The notes beneath the pieces are model-generated. The model searched no databases. It saw only the letters and a program-made list of their open reading frames with translations, and was not told the origin of the DNA. A program made the translations under genes and the position numbers. Positions 1 to 8,714 of a DNA stretch of 64,000 bases are shown here, in pieces. Numbering within the stretch: position 1 is the stretch's first letter; each line of letters opens with the position of its first letter. This DNA is from Methylobacter luteus IMV-B-3098 (GTDB taxonomy: Bacteria > Pseudomonadota > Gammaproteobacteria > Methylococcales > Methylomonadaceae), in NCBI RefSeq assembly GCF_000427625.1, contig NZ_KE386569.1, positions 1,914,591 to 1,978,590 of the forward strand, given 5' to 3'.

Positions 1-73
1 GATGCGGCGGAATAGTCGCTAATCAGCGACAATTTATTGAAACTATTCCATATATCGCTCGCACAGGCTCAGC

Positions 74-405
74 TTAACGAAACTTGACGGCAACTTTTGG
101 TCGTTGGCATAAAAACTTACGCACGTTATCATCACTGATCATGTAGGATAAAAAATCGTGTAATGCTTTGATTTGATTACCATACATGTCCCAAAAACGC
201 CAATAATGATGAAGAGGTGATTTATGCATTGACGGGATTGCGCAGAGCAATTTTTTATAAATTGAACAGTTTTTGCCGTACAACATGCTCCATGATCTAG
301 CGCTTGGCAAGAATTTACCAAGCCATGCTCGATTTGATGATTTATTAATTTGGTGAAGTATTGTATGAGCTTCATTTGAGAATGAAGCTAGATAAGCTGC
401 TGAAA
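74..405 (-). other. Possible remnant of a protein-coding gene
   Basis: Reading leftward, one frame stays open from about 405 to a stop at 74 (about 110 codons). It has no convincing ATG or ribosome binding site. The predicted peptide has a mixed, protein-like composition (for example SNEAHTILHQINKSSNRAW near its start) but matches no family I recognise. It sits next to a truncated tRNA-Cys, so it may be the tail of an inserted or decayed gene. It could also be a chance open frame. The first 467 bases hold nothing else I can support. Confidence 0.2.
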
Positions 406-467
406 TTTATTCTGCTTGGGATAATGAATCAGGAAGTATTATCTTTAAACTTCAAATTGAAGATTCA

Positions 468-499
468 AGGCTATTGCATGACCACTTCGCTACGCAGCC
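468..499 (-). pseudogene. Truncated tRNA-Cys fragment (5' half only)
   Basis: These 32 bases match the 5' half of the intact tRNA-Cys at 646-719 with only four or five differences. The match stops abruptly at the anticodon stem. It is followed by the same spacer and hairpin that separate the intact tRNA-Cys from its upstream tRNA-Gly. It is therefore the broken end of a tandem duplication and cannot give a functional tRNA. Confidence 0.8.
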
Positions 500-512
500 A
501 TAAAGATGAAAC

Positions 513-543
513 AAAAAAGCCGCGAATGTTCGCGGCTTTTTTT
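513..543 (-). terminator. Rho-independent terminator after the second tRNA-Gly
   Basis: AAAAAGCCGCG, a short loop, then CGCGGCTTTTTT: a GC stem flanked by A and T runs, so it could work on either strand. It is a near copy of the hairpin at 733-761, consistent with duplication of the Gly-spacer-Cys unit. Confidence 0.7.
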
Positions 544-551
544 AAATACAT

Positions 552-626
552 TGGAGCGGGAAACGAGATTCGAACTCGCGACCCCAACCTTGGCAAGGTT
601 GTGCTCTACCACTGAGCTATTCCCGC
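552..626 (-). tRNA. tRNA-Gly (GCC), downstream copy
   Basis: On the minus strand the 75 bases begin GCGGGAATAGCTC and end with the complementary acceptor arm plus an encoded CCA. The T-arm GTTCGAATC and the anticodon loop with GCC are intact. The sequence looks identical to the copy at 772-846. It lies directly downstream of tRNA-Cys, 19 bases away. Confidence 0.95.
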
Positions 627-645
627 GTTTTAAATATTGTATAAA

Positions 646-719
646 TGGAGGCTGCGAGCGGAATCGAACCGCTGTTGATGGCTTTGCAGGCCACTGCATA
701 ACCACTTTGCTACGCAGCC
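646..719 (-). tRNA. tRNA-Cys (GCA)
   Basis: The minus strand gives GGCTGCGTAGC at the 5' end, an anticodon loop with GCA, the T-arm GGTTCGATTCC and an encoded terminal CCA, 74 bases in all. It is the only complete tRNA-Cys here. The 5' half of another copy remains at 468-499. Confidence 0.95.
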
Positions 720-732
720 TTAAAGGTAAAAT

Positions 733-761
733 AAAAAAGCCGCGTACATTCGCGGCTTTTT
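733..761 (-). terminator. Hairpin between tRNA-Gly and tRNA-Cys
   Basis: GC-rich stem (AAGCCGCG / CGCGGCTT) with flanking A and T runs, lying inside the tRNA array. As a terminator it would be partly leaky, since the tRNA-Cys and second tRNA-Gly downstream have no obvious promoter of their own. It may instead be an RNA processing element. Confidence 0.6.
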
Positions 762-771
762 ATAAACACAT

Positions 772-846
772 TGGAGCGGGAAACGAGATTCGAACTCGCG
801 ACCCCAACCTTGGCAAGGTTGTGCTCTACCACTGAGCTATTCCCGC
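772..846 (-). tRNA. tRNA-Gly (GCC), promoter-proximal copy
   Basis: A 75-base tRNA with acceptor GCGGGAA paired to TTCCCGC, anticodon GCC and an encoded CCA. It is the first gene of the array and lies 18 bases downstream of the -10 box at 865-870. Confidence 0.95.
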
Positions 847-864
847 GTTTCAATTTATTTAGTC

Positions 865-892
865 ATTATAGAGTTTTTCTTAATAATGTCAA
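865..892 (-). promoter_or_regulatory. Near-consensus sigma-70 promoter for the tRNA array
   Basis: On the minus strand, a perfect TTGACA (887-892) and a perfect TATAAT (865-870) are separated by 16 bases. The promoter lies between the end of the gene at 906 and the first tRNA-Gly. Strong promoters of this kind are typical of stable RNA genes. Confidence 0.85.
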
Positions 893-905
893 CTTTTGTT
901 TTTAT

Positions 906-1430
906 TTATTGAACATTAATTGATAAAACCCAACCGTCTTTACCTTGACATTCGCCTTCCAACATTTGAACTTTAGCAAAAGCATTTTTCTTGCCAGAAA
1001 AGTCCTGCAGATCCGTAACAGTTACAGGAGTCCCTTGAGGCATATGCTTGCAGACCCCGGTTCTGTCGTCTTCTTCTGTATCATCATATGCTGCTATAGT
1101 GCCTGGCACGGCGACCAAACGAATGGTTGCTGCTTTATCATAGGTATTTGGGCTCTTTAAAACATATTTTTGTCCCACTACAAGATTTTTGATTGCAGGT
1201 CCGGAAACAGAGCTCGAGGAATCTCCGCCGCTGGCCATTATGATAATTAGAAGGACTACTACCCCTCCAATAGCCCCAAAAAATACTTTTGGATTTTTTT
1301 CTTTTAAATTCAATATTGAAGAAACCAGATTTCCAGCTACACTTTTCATTGAGCTTTCGCTTTTGTTAACATTTTCTTCGATTTTGTTAACGTTTTCTTC
1401 AGTTTTGTTAACATTTTCTTCGTTACTCAT
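906..1430 (-). CDS. Hypothetical membrane-anchored protein with N-terminal repeats
   Basis: A protein of 174 residues with no recognised family. Residues 1-25 consist of repeated EENVNK units encoded by a 21-base DNA repeat rich in GTTAACATTTTCTTC. A hydrophobic segment around residues 50-66 should anchor it in the inner membrane. An outside domain of about 100 residues follows, with two cysteines and a GWVLSINV end that resembles a small SH3-like fold. An ATG preceded by GGATGAAAA marks the start. It stands alone between the tRNA promoter and a longer hypothetical gene. The repeat count could vary by slippage. Confidence 0.6.
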   Translation of the reverse strand: MSNEENVNKTEENVNKIEENVNKSESSMKSVAGNLVSSILNLKEKNPKVFFGAIGGVVVLLIIIMASGGDSSSSVSGPAIKNLVVGQKYVLKSPNTYDKAATIRLVAVPGTIAAYDDTEEDDRTGVCKHMPQGTPVTVTDLQDFSGKKNAFAKVQMLEGECQGKDGWVLSINVQ

Positions 1431-1716
1431 TTTTCATCCTCACGATATTGTAATTTTATTTATTATATTTATTGAGACTCTGCCCAAACTATCATCATCC
1501 GCTTGCTCAGATAATCCAAAAGCGAGATTTGCCTGACTAAACTACTGAACTATAAATAAAAATTTTACGATCTTTTATTTAGGCAAGAGCTTTCATTTCA
1601 CCCAACCATAGCAATTTTAAAAATCGACAGTCCATTATCAAATTTCCAAATTAATACACCAACTTACCACGATGAAAAAACTTTTCAAGTGCTATGTAGG
1701 TTCTTATTTTATCTAA

Positions 1717-3294
1717 TCAAATAAAATCATAGCCTTTTTTAGTATGAGCCGGTTTTTCTCTTTCCGTTATACGTTGATATTCAAATTGCCAATAACCTAG
1801 CCCGACATTTTTTCTGTTTTTCAAGACGACAGGAAAGTCTTCCTGTTGTGTAAATAAATGAATAATGTCGCCTTCTAGCATACAAGTATCAGTAATAATA
1901 TAGATTTTTTCGCTTTCGTGCTCGTTTCCTGTATAAAGCAAAGCTTTCTGTAGCTCATCCTTTTCCGAAGCATCCACCGGCCTGTAAGTTACAGCAGCAG
2001 ATTGCTGTGCCAACAATTGCATGCCAAAATCAATCTTTCCACTTTGTTTAGCTACAACTATCTTGTTGACTATGCCTAGGGAGCGCTTGTGCTCCGGCAT
2101 ATCTGTTTTTCTAAAACTAACCAGACTCCCCACAGATAAAACACCTGTTTTTTCAAATACACAGGATAATAATTGATCGGAACCTGACTGGGCCAAAAAC
2201 TCCAAATTTTTTTCAGCATCCGCTTCCGATGAACTCTGTAGCTCGAATGACGCATCCAAGCCAATAGCAATATATCGATCTAATCTGTCGCTAAAAAAAA
2301 GAGTTCCCTGAAGATCGATTCCCGACCATCTTTGCCCCAGGTAATCAAGTAGTTCTGACGATAGCTTTACACTATTATTTTTCGGCACATACATTGAGCT
2401 AAATCTTGCATCGGTCGCGCTAATCGACTTTTCCTTCTGCTGTAAGTTTTTAATTAGCCTAGTAAAATCTATATATAGCGCATCCAGATCATTTTTAGCA
2501 TTCATATTTTCCTGATAATGCGGTGGTTTATCTTCATCCGTTGAGACAATACATTGCATCTGTTGACCAGCAACAGCCTCATTTTTCAAATTTACTAAAA
2601 AATGTATTGTTTCTATGAAGTTATAAACCAACAAGATCTCTTTTTGCATCAATCCTGTCGGATCGGCAAGACTGAGCAGCAGAATCTGCTTATAACATTC
2701 TTCAGGAGTGCTTGCTTTATTGGACTGGTTTGTGCCATTGACTATTTTAGTCCTGTCTTTTTTTATTTCGACACTGAGTTTATAAAGCGAATGGAGATCT
2801 ATCCATACCCAGTCTGGAATAGACATCCCCATGAGAAAATGATTAATGACAATGTTGCTTAATCCTCTAATACAGCGATGAATTGCCAATGCCGCATTCT
2901 TCCCTTGGAACCAGCTCACATTACGCCGAGTCAAGCCTTTGAGCACTATCCAGTAGCCTATAGAGAATTCCTTTTCAATTGAGACTAATACATCGAGAAT
3001 TTTCCCGTCATTGTCTTCTTTCGGAAATCCGGATTTTATAAGTCTTGAACGAAGATAATCCTCAATAATAAGTACGCTAGGTCTTACAATCTCCAGAGCA
3101 TCCAACCTCATCTGACTATCCATCTCGATGGAGTTACAATCTTTGATAAAATCGTAAAGCAGACGTGTGGCTAAACCAGGATTGGCTGTGGGCAATTCGG
3201 TAATCCATTGCTGTAATGCCTTACTTGAAAATTCTTTGAGGCGCCGAGGATCATTCTGTTGCGCTGGAATCACCAGATAGAATGAGTTCTTCAC
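1717..3294 (-). CDS. Large cytoplasmic protein with a PilZ-like C-terminal domain
   Basis: 525 residues without signal peptide or membrane segment. The N-terminal 300 residues are helical. Around residues 380-440 comes a beta-rich stretch (GSLVSFRK ... LGIVNKI ... GKIDFGMQLLA) that resembles the degenerate PilZ barrels of Filp-type proteins. Those work with FimX-like c-di-GMP receptors in type IV pilus signalling. The canonical RxxxR and DxSxxG c-di-GMP motifs are not visible, so it would act as an adaptor rather than a direct sensor. This assignment comes from pattern similarity only. It is followed 46 bases later by cysK in the same direction of reading. Confidence 0.5.
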   Translation of the reverse strand: MKNSFYLVIPAQQNDPRRLKEFSSKALQQWITELPTANPGLATRLLYDFIKDCNSIEMDSQMRLDALEIVRPSVLIIEDYLRSRLIKSGFPKEDNDGKILDVLVSIEKEFSIGYWIVLKGLTRRNVSWFQGKNAALAIHRCIRGLSNIVINHFLMGMSIPDWVWIDLHSLYKLSVEIKKDRTKIVNGTNQSNKASTPEECYKQILLLSLADPTGLMQKEILLVYNFIETIHFLVNLKNEAVAGQQMQCIVSTDEDKPPHYQENMNAKNDLDALYIDFTRLIKNLQQKEKSISATDARFSSMYVPKNNSVKLSSELLDYLGQRWSGIDLQGTLFFSDRLDRYIAIGLDASFELQSSSEADAEKNLEFLAQSGSDQLLSCVFEKTGVLSVGSLVSFRKTDMPEHKRSLGIVNKIVVAKQSGKIDFGMQLLAQQSAAVTYRPVDASEKDELQKALLYTGNEHESEKIYIITDTCMLEGDIIHLFTQQEDFPVVLKNRKNVGLGYWQFEYQRITEREKPAHTKKGYDFI

Positions 3295-3340
3295 ATATTC
3301 ACCGATATTAACTTCGCTCTGTAATAAACGACCAAGCCAT

Positions 3341-4249
3341 TCAACCCATGCTTAAATAACGCTCACCAGTATCATGAATAATGGTGACAACTGTTTTTCC
3401 CGGCCCCAGTTTTTTAGCCACTCTCAAAGCAGCACAGACGCTGGCTCCTGACGAAATTCCAGCCAGAATGCCCTCCTCTTCGATTAATCGCTTGCGCACT
3501 GCGAATGCCTCATCCGTGCTGACCAATTCAATAGCATCCAATAAATCCACGCTCAGATTCTTGGGGACAAATCCGGCGCCGATACCCTGAATTTTATGCG
3601 GACTATGTGTACCGCCCGATATAACGGGGGACTCAACGGGTTCTACCGCAATCACCTGAAAATCTTCTTTTCTTTTTTTGATAACATCGGCAACCCCTGA
3701 GATCGTTCCCCCCGTGCCGACGCCGCACACAAACGCGTCAATGTTCCCATTGGTAGCCGACCATATTTCCTGTGCCGTCGTCTGCCTGTGTATTTCCGGA
3801 TTAGCGGGATTCTCAAACTGTTGAGGCATAAACGCACCCGGCGTGCCGGCAACGATTTCTTCGGCCTTATTAATAGCGCCCTTCATGCCTTCGGGGCCGG
3901 GAGTTAAAACAATTTCCGCCCCGTACAACGCCAGCAACTGCCGTCTTTCTACCGACATGGTTTCCGGCATGGTCAATATGCACCGGTAACCGCGCACTGC
4001 GGCAACCATTGCTAGAGCAATACCTGTATTGCCCGATGTCGGCTCGACTATCGTACCGCCGGCCTTAAGCCTGCCCTCTCGCTCGGCCGTTATAATCATG
4101 GCCAGGCCAATCCTGTCTTTAACGGAGCCGCCGGGGTTGCGAGATTCAAGCTTGACCAATACATCAGCTGAATCAGCCTCGGTAATATGCCGCAATTTCA
4201 ATAAACTGGTATTGCCAATCAATTCACTAATATCCTGAGCGTAAGCCAT
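3341..4249 (-). CDS. cysK: Cysteine synthase A (O-acetylserine sulfhydrylase)
   Basis: A PLP enzyme that condenses O-acetylserine with sulfide to make cysteine. The PLP lysine lies in GGSVKDRIG (Lys44). The substrate loop PTSGNTG is at 70-76 and the phosphate-binding GTGGTISG near 175. The 302-residue length is normal for CysK. The start follows a GGAGAAAAAAC ribosome site. An ABC operon lies upstream on the same strand with a gap of about 90 bases, so cysK may have its own promoter. Confidence in the family is high. CysM is the alternative but the motifs favour CysK. Confidence 0.93.
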   Translation of the reverse strand: MAYAQDISELIGNTSLLKLRHITEADSADVLVKLESRNPGGSVKDRIGLAMIITAEREGRLKAGGTIVEPTSGNTGIALAMVAAVRGYRCILTMPETMSVERRQLLALYGAEIVLTPGPEGMKGAINKAEEIVAGTPGAFMPQQFENPANPEIHRQTTAQEIWSATNGNIDAFVCGVGTGGTISGVADVIKKRKEDFQVIAVEPVESPVISGGTHSPHKIQGIGAGFVPKNLSVDLLDAIELVSTDEAFAVRKRLIEEEGILAGISSGASVCAALRVAKKLGPGKTVVTIIHDTGERYLSMG

Positions 4250-4336
4250 GTTTTTTCTCCTATAAATTTATTGATCTCGACGATGAGATAATTTTAGACC
4301 AAACTAGCAAATCGGTTTAGACGAGAGAATCGGCTA

Positions 4337-5140
4337 TCAGCCGCCTCCCTTTCTCGTCATCATGCCTTTTGATGGATTATAACCAATGATCGCCGCTGTC
4401 ATAAAAATAACAAAGGCGACAAATGTATAAATAAAAGCTTCCTGATTAAACTGCTCGTACAAGGCAAATCGCGTTAACTCAACCGCCTGGGAGAAAGGAT
4501 TGTATTTAGCCAGGTTATACAGCAGTTCACTGGACTCCTTGATTTTCCATAAAGGATACAGCGCCGTGGACATGAAAAACAGCGGAAAAATTACGAAATT
4601 CATGACCCCTGCAAAGTTTTCGAGTTGTTTTATGAATGAAGACAACAATAATCCCAGAGCGCCCAGCATTAGTCCGGACAGCATCAATGCCGGCAATATC
4701 CACAGATATCCCTGCCACGGCGCCTGGATGTCATAAAACCAGGCAATCGCTAAAAACACATATACCTGCAGGATGGATACTGCCGTACCGGCTAATAATT
4801 TGCTGAGTAATAAAAAACCTCGTGGTAGCGGGCAAACCATCAGTATCCGCATGCTGCCCATTTCCCGGTCGTATACCATCGATAATGAACTCTGCATGCC
4901 ATTGAACAGTTGAATCATGCCTATCAGGCCCGGCGTAATGTAAACTTCATAAAGAATATAAGTTTCATAAGGCGGTGTAATGGCGAGGCCCAATGCGGCT
5001 CTAAAACCGGCAGCAAATACGAATAGCCAGACCAAAGGCCTGACCAGAGCGGAGATAAAGCGCTCACGTTGCGTGACAAAACGCCACAATTCACGCCAGA
5101 TGATGCCCCACATTGCGCGCCAGTAATGCAAAACATTCAT
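4337..5140 (-). CDS. ABC-2 type permease of the PQQ-associated exporter
   Basis: A 267-residue membrane protein with about six hydrophobic segments and the ABC-2 exporter layout (loop EVYITPGLIGMIQLFNG, then a conserved PL...LL pattern around 110-125). It is the last gene of a four-gene operon and its ATG overlaps the stop of the ATPase gene by 4 bases, indicating translational coupling. Similar permeases occur in clusters linked to PQQ-dependent alcohol catabolism. The substrate is unknown. The protein ends with the basic stretch MMTRKGGG. Confidence 0.85.
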   Translation of the reverse strand: MNVLHYWRAMWGIIWRELWRFVTQRERFISALVRPLVWLFVFAAGFRAALGLAITPPYETYILYEVYITPGLIGMIQLFNGMQSSLSMVYDREMGSMRILMVCPLPRGFLLLSKLLAGTAVSILQVYVFLAIAWFYDIQAPWQGYLWILPALMLSGLMLGALGLLLSSFIKQLENFAGVMNFVIFPLFFMSTALYPLWKIKESSELLYNLAKYNPFSQAVELTRFALYEQFNQEAFIYTFVAFVIFMTAAIIGYNPSKGMMTRKGGG

Positions 5141-5877
5141 GCCTGCTCTCCTTGCGTCAATTTGTAGAAAGCCTCTTTAATCGTTGCGGCATGGGTAATT
5201 CCCTGAACTTCATCAACGGTGCCCTGGGCTTTAATGCGGCCTTTATGAAGCACGATCAAGCGATCCTCCGGATAAATTTCATCAATTAAATGACTCGCCC
5301 ACAAAACAGCCATCTGGTGCTCAACTGCCAGCCGGTGCACATGTTCCACGATATCATGACGGCTGGGCACGTCCAGGCCGACGGTGGGCTCATCCAATAA
5401 CAGCAGCGACGGCTTATGCAATAACGCTCGCGCAATCTCGACCCGTCGTCTATGCCCTCCATTAAGCTCCCGTATTTGCTCAAAACGGCGCTCAACCATG
5501 TTCAAGCGTTCCAGCTCTTCCTGAATCCGTTGTGCGGCCTGTTTGCGGCCCATGCCGTGCAAAGCCGCGTGGTAACGCAGGTTCTGCATCACCGTCAAAT
5601 CCATATCCAAGGTGGTCTGTTGAAAAACCACGCCCAGTTTTGCCAATGCCTTGCGCGTTTGCCGCTTGATATCGAAGCCGCATAATTCGATGCGGCCGCT
5701 ACGGGTATCATATAGCCGCGTAATCAATGAAAATAACGTGCTCTTGCCGGCGCCGTTTGGCCCTAACAGGATTGTGCACTCCCCCTGTTGAATCTGGAAA
5801 CTGACCTGATCAAGCGCTTTCTTTCCTCCGTAGGAAAAGCTTAAGTCTTGAATTAACAATGCTATCGGCGCACTCAT
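5137..5877 (-). CDS. ABC transporter ATPase of the PQQ-associated exporter
   Basis: 246 residues. Walker A GPNGAGKST at 39-47, Q-loop VVFQQ near 83-87, Walker B LLLLDEPT at 158-165, switch His in WASH. The signature loop reads LNGGH (138-142) instead of LSGGQ, a variant that may be normal for this subfamily. It should power the permease encoded just downstream. Its start overlaps the end of the beta-propeller gene by 4 bases, so the operon is tightly coupled. Confidence 0.9.
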   Translation of the reverse strand: MSAPIALLIQDLSFSYGGKKALDQVSFQIQQGECTILLGPNGAGKSTLFSLITRLYDTRSGRIELCGFDIKRQTRKALAKLGVVFQQTTLDMDLTVMQNLRYHAALHGMGRKQAAQRIQEELERLNMVERRFEQIRELNGGHRRRVEIARALLHKPSLLLLDEPTVGLDVPSRHDIVEHVHRLAVEHQMAVLWASHLIDEIYPEDRLIVLHKGRIKAQGTVDEVQGITHAATIKEAFYKLTQGEQA

Positions 5878-6836
5878 GGCTTGACTGCGACTCCCCAGGG
5901 ATAAAGCCCCACACCGACCGATTTAGTCACTTTCTGGTTCTCCAGATCGATAATAGAAATATCGTTACTGGTACCGTTAGTGCTATAGAGTCTTTTTTGA
6001 TCGGGAGAAAAAGCCAGATTCCAGACCCGCTGCCCGACCAGCAGATATCTTTCAACCTCAAACGTCTTTGCATTAACTACCGCGACACGATTTGCAGGTC
6101 CCAAGGCCACGTAGCCTCTGTTTCTGTCCTTGTCGATCACGACGCCTACCGGCTGAATTTTATCTTTAGTGACGCCGGCTATTTCAAAGCTGATGGTTTT
6201 GATGGCCTGTTTCGTGTTAGCGTCCAGAATCGTTAAAGTGCCGGCCATCTCCGATGTCGCCCATAACTGCTGACTGTCGGCTGTAAAGTTGACTGCACGG
6301 GGGCGGGGATCAACCAGGGTGTTGTCGGTAATCGCCATGCTTTTCGTGTCGATCCAGTGCAGCATGTTCGTCGTCTCGGAGGCACTGACCACCCAGCGGT
6401 TATCAGGGCTGACCGTAATGCCTTCTGGCTCGACACCTACCTGAATCTGTTTGACGGCTTTTTTGCTGGCGGTATCGATCACGGTTACCAAACTGTCATC
6501 TTCATTGGAGACATAAAGCCGGTCGCCGGCCGGATTCAGCGCGAATGTCTCGGGATCCTCGCCCGATGGCAATTGGCCTAGCACTGCCAAAGTGTTTGCA
6601 TCCACGATCTTGATCGTATCGTCATCGCTGGTGGCAATATACAGATAGTTATTATCTGGACTGATGGCGATGCCGCGCGGGCGCTGACCGACAGGCACTG
6701 TCTTGATTAATTTGCCTTCCATCGGATCGACGACAGCCAGGGCATTATCCTTTTCCAGCGTGACGAAAACCGTCTCCGCCTGTACTGAGCCTATTGATGC
6801 CATCGCCAAAAACAGCATTAAAAAATTTTTTTTCAT
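5874..6836 (-). CDS. Periplasmic YVTN-type beta-propeller protein (PQQ catabolism-associated)
   Basis: 320 residues with a cleavable signal peptide (MKKNFLMLFLAMASIGSVQA). About seven repeats of the YVTN pattern follow, for example LYIATSDDDTIKIVDANT and RLYVSNEDDSLVTVID. They should form a propeller in the periplasm. Proteins of this type accompany the ABC genes next to it in PQQ-dependent alcohol oxidation clusters. The biochemical role is not known; a binding or scaffold role is likely. It lies between the binding protein (10-base gap) and the ATPase (4-base overlap). Confidence 0.88.
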   Translation of the reverse strand: MKKNFLMLFLAMASIGSVQAETVFVTLEKDNALAVVDPMEGKLIKTVPVGQRPRGIAISPDNNYLYIATSDDDTIKIVDANTLAVLGQLPSGEDPETFALNPAGDRLYVSNEDDSLVTVIDTASKKAVKQIQVGVEPEGITVSPDNRWVVSASETTNMLHWIDTKSMAITDNTLVDPRPRAVNFTADSQQLWATSEMAGTLTILDANTKQAIKTISFEIAGVTKDKIQPVGVVIDKDRNRGYVALGPANRVAVVNAKTFEVERYLLVGQRVWNLAFSPDQKRLYSTNGTSNDISIIDLENQKVTKSVGVGLYPWGVAVKP

Positions 6837-6845
6837 GTGGATGCC

Positions 6846-8027
6846 TCACTTACATGTTGATTCGGACTGATCATAACCCAGGGTGTCGAGTTCGGTTTTC
6901 GGATGCAGAAAACCTTCAATCGGCGCTACGGCGACCAATGATCTGGGCGCCGCCAGCAAAATCGGCTGCCTTAACTGACCATTCCAGGAGCGGAAAGACA
7001 AGGGATTGCCTTTATAGCCCTGCAGCGCAAACTGCTCACTCAATAAATAATCCCTAACCGGCTTCAATTCATTGGATTTCGTACGCGTAGTCGCCTCGCC
7101 TATGGCCCTGACAGCCAGATAAGCCGCATAATCCTGCTCTTCCATCCAGCGACCGGTCTGCTCCTTGAAGCGATTTTGAATCTGTACGGCGCCCCACTGC
7201 TCATGCGTTCGATGCCATGACGTGGCAATCAGACCCTGAGTTCCGATTACCGGCCGTGGATACCAGGTGCGGTAATCAAGATATTCCCCAAACACCCCCT
7301 GTTCATCGGCAACGACCAACACGTCATAATCATCCACCTGGGTAAATACAGCCACATCCGATTGTGCTGTGCGTCTGGCATCATAAGTATGCTCCCAGGT
7401 TTTTTCTTCCACTATTTTCATGCCGAAACGCTTGGCGGCGCGCCTGACCGCATCGGCAAACAGGCGATCCTCGGGATTGGGACCAATGACCAGAAACCAC
7501 TCAGTCCAGCGTTTCTTCATCATATATTGGGCTAACGCATCGGCCCGCATGGCTCTGCTGGGCAGCATGTGCAGCACGTTTTTGCGGCATTGCTCGTTGC
7601 GTAAGGCATCATCGCGCGTGAATGCATCGAACAACACCATTTGCTGGGCTGCAGGCAAATCGGCAATGCTGGTCATCTGTTCGGCTGGCAACGTGGTCAC
7701 GACGAATTGAAACTTTTCGCTGATGTCTTTGTTGAACACATCAGCAACGTTACCGCCGATCGGCACGATGAATTTTTTCAGGACAAATTTCTGCCCGGTG
7801 AACTGGCCTGTCGTATTGTTATCGCCAATCGCCAGCTCTGCCCCTAAAACGCCCTTGTTTTCGATAAAAGGGTCCAGATTGGATAAAGGCGGAGGCGCTT
7901 TTTGCTCTTGCGCCAAATATGCGATATTGACTGTCTGTTTAGCTTCCGCATAAACCAGGCCTGCAGTAAGCAATTGAATAATAAATAAAAGTTTAATAAT
8001 TATCCGAAGAGACTGGCTATCAAACAC
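6846..8027 (-). CDS. Periplasmic substrate-binding protein of the PQQ-associated ABC system
   Basis: I start it at GTG 8027, because AGGAAATACC precedes this codon at good spacing and a clean signal peptide follows (RIIIKLLFIIQLLTAGLVYA). An ATG at 8078 would add 17 residues without a ribosome site. The mature protein has the bilobed branched-chain-amino-acid-binding (LivJ-like) pattern, with the motif WFLVIGPNPEDRLFADAVRRA mid-protein. It is the first gene of the four-gene operon. Curiously, it is a binding protein paired with an exporter-type permease, a known feature of this cluster type. Confidence 0.85.
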   Translation of the reverse strand: MFDSQSLRIIIKLLFIIQLLTAGLVYAEAKQTVNIAYLAQEQKAPPPLSNLDPFIENKGVLGAELAIGDNNTTGQFTGQKFVLKKFIVPIGGNVADVFNKDISEKFQFVVTTLPAEQMTSIADLPAAQQMVLFDAFTRDDALRNEQCRKNVLHMLPSRAMRADALAQYMMKKRWTEWFLVIGPNPEDRLFADAVRRAAKRFGMKIVEEKTWEHTYDARRTAQSDVAVFTQVDDYDVLVVADEQGVFGEYLDYRTWYPRPVIGTQGLIATSWHRTHEQWGAVQIQNRFKEQTGRWMEEQDYAAYLAVRAIGEATTRTKSNELKPVRDYLLSEQFALQGYKGNPLSFRSWNGQLRQPILLAAPRSLVAVAPIEGFLHPKTELDTLGYDQSESTCK

Positions 8028-8183
8028 GGTATTTCCTGACAATAAAAACGAACAAGTCATCAATTTTAACGGATTCATCGACTTTTTTTTGCTTTTCGTT
8101 GAAGTTCGCGCAGAACGTTATATTGAAATTTGCCAATTTACGACAATACTTGAATTTATCTTAATAATAACAACCATCACACC

Positions 8184-8582
8184 ATGGCCTCTAATGACAC
8201 AAAAGCTGCCAATAAATTTTTTTACCTTAATCCATCAAAGAAGCAAATGGTCAATAATCGCATTGCTACCCGCTACATAAGAAAAGACATTACAGTCATC
8301 CTCAGTAAAAACAGTTTGCTTAATTTTGCTCGCGAAATTCCGGTTGACTTAATTGATATCAGCAGCAAAGGCGTCTTAATCCGCAGCCATAAAAAACTCA
8401 ATATTCGTGACAAAATAACATTGAAGCTCAAATTTGATCGTGGCAAAACATTTAAAATCGAAGGAACCGTGGTCCGCAAGTCAACTCTCTCGAACATTCG
8501 ATATGGAATCAAATTCAATCGCTATAATGACGAACTTGGGGATTATTTGCTGGAAACTCAGAAAGAATTAATATTCAGATAA
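8184..8582 (+). CDS. PilZ domain protein, likely c-di-GMP receptor
   Basis: 132 residues. The c-di-GMP motif is complete: RIATRYIRKD (an RxxxR element, about 26-35), then DISSKGVLI (DxSxxG, about 58-66). The barrel ends with YGIKFNRY. It is a stand-alone PilZ adaptor, probably acting on motility, pili or exopolysaccharide. The ATG at 8184 lacks a visible ribosome site; an ATG at 8247 preceded by AAAGAAG would give a 111-residue protein that still keeps the motifs. It is transcribed divergently from the PQQ-associated operon. Confidence 0.85.
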   Translation: MASNDTKAANKFFYLNPSKKQMVNNRIATRYIRKDITVILSKNSLLNFAREIPVDLIDISSKGVLIRSHKKLNIRDKITLKLKFDRGKTFKIEGTVVRKSTLSNIRYGIKFNRYNDELGDYLLETQKELIFR

Positions 8583-8714
8583 GTCCCATTTCGTAACGCT
8601 CTGGTAAAATATCCAGTTCAGCAGCGCCATGCAAGTTCAACCGCTTCAAGCGCTGCAAATGCAAGGCAATAGACATCCGCATGGTCAAACAACGATAGCG
8701 ACTACTTAATCCGA

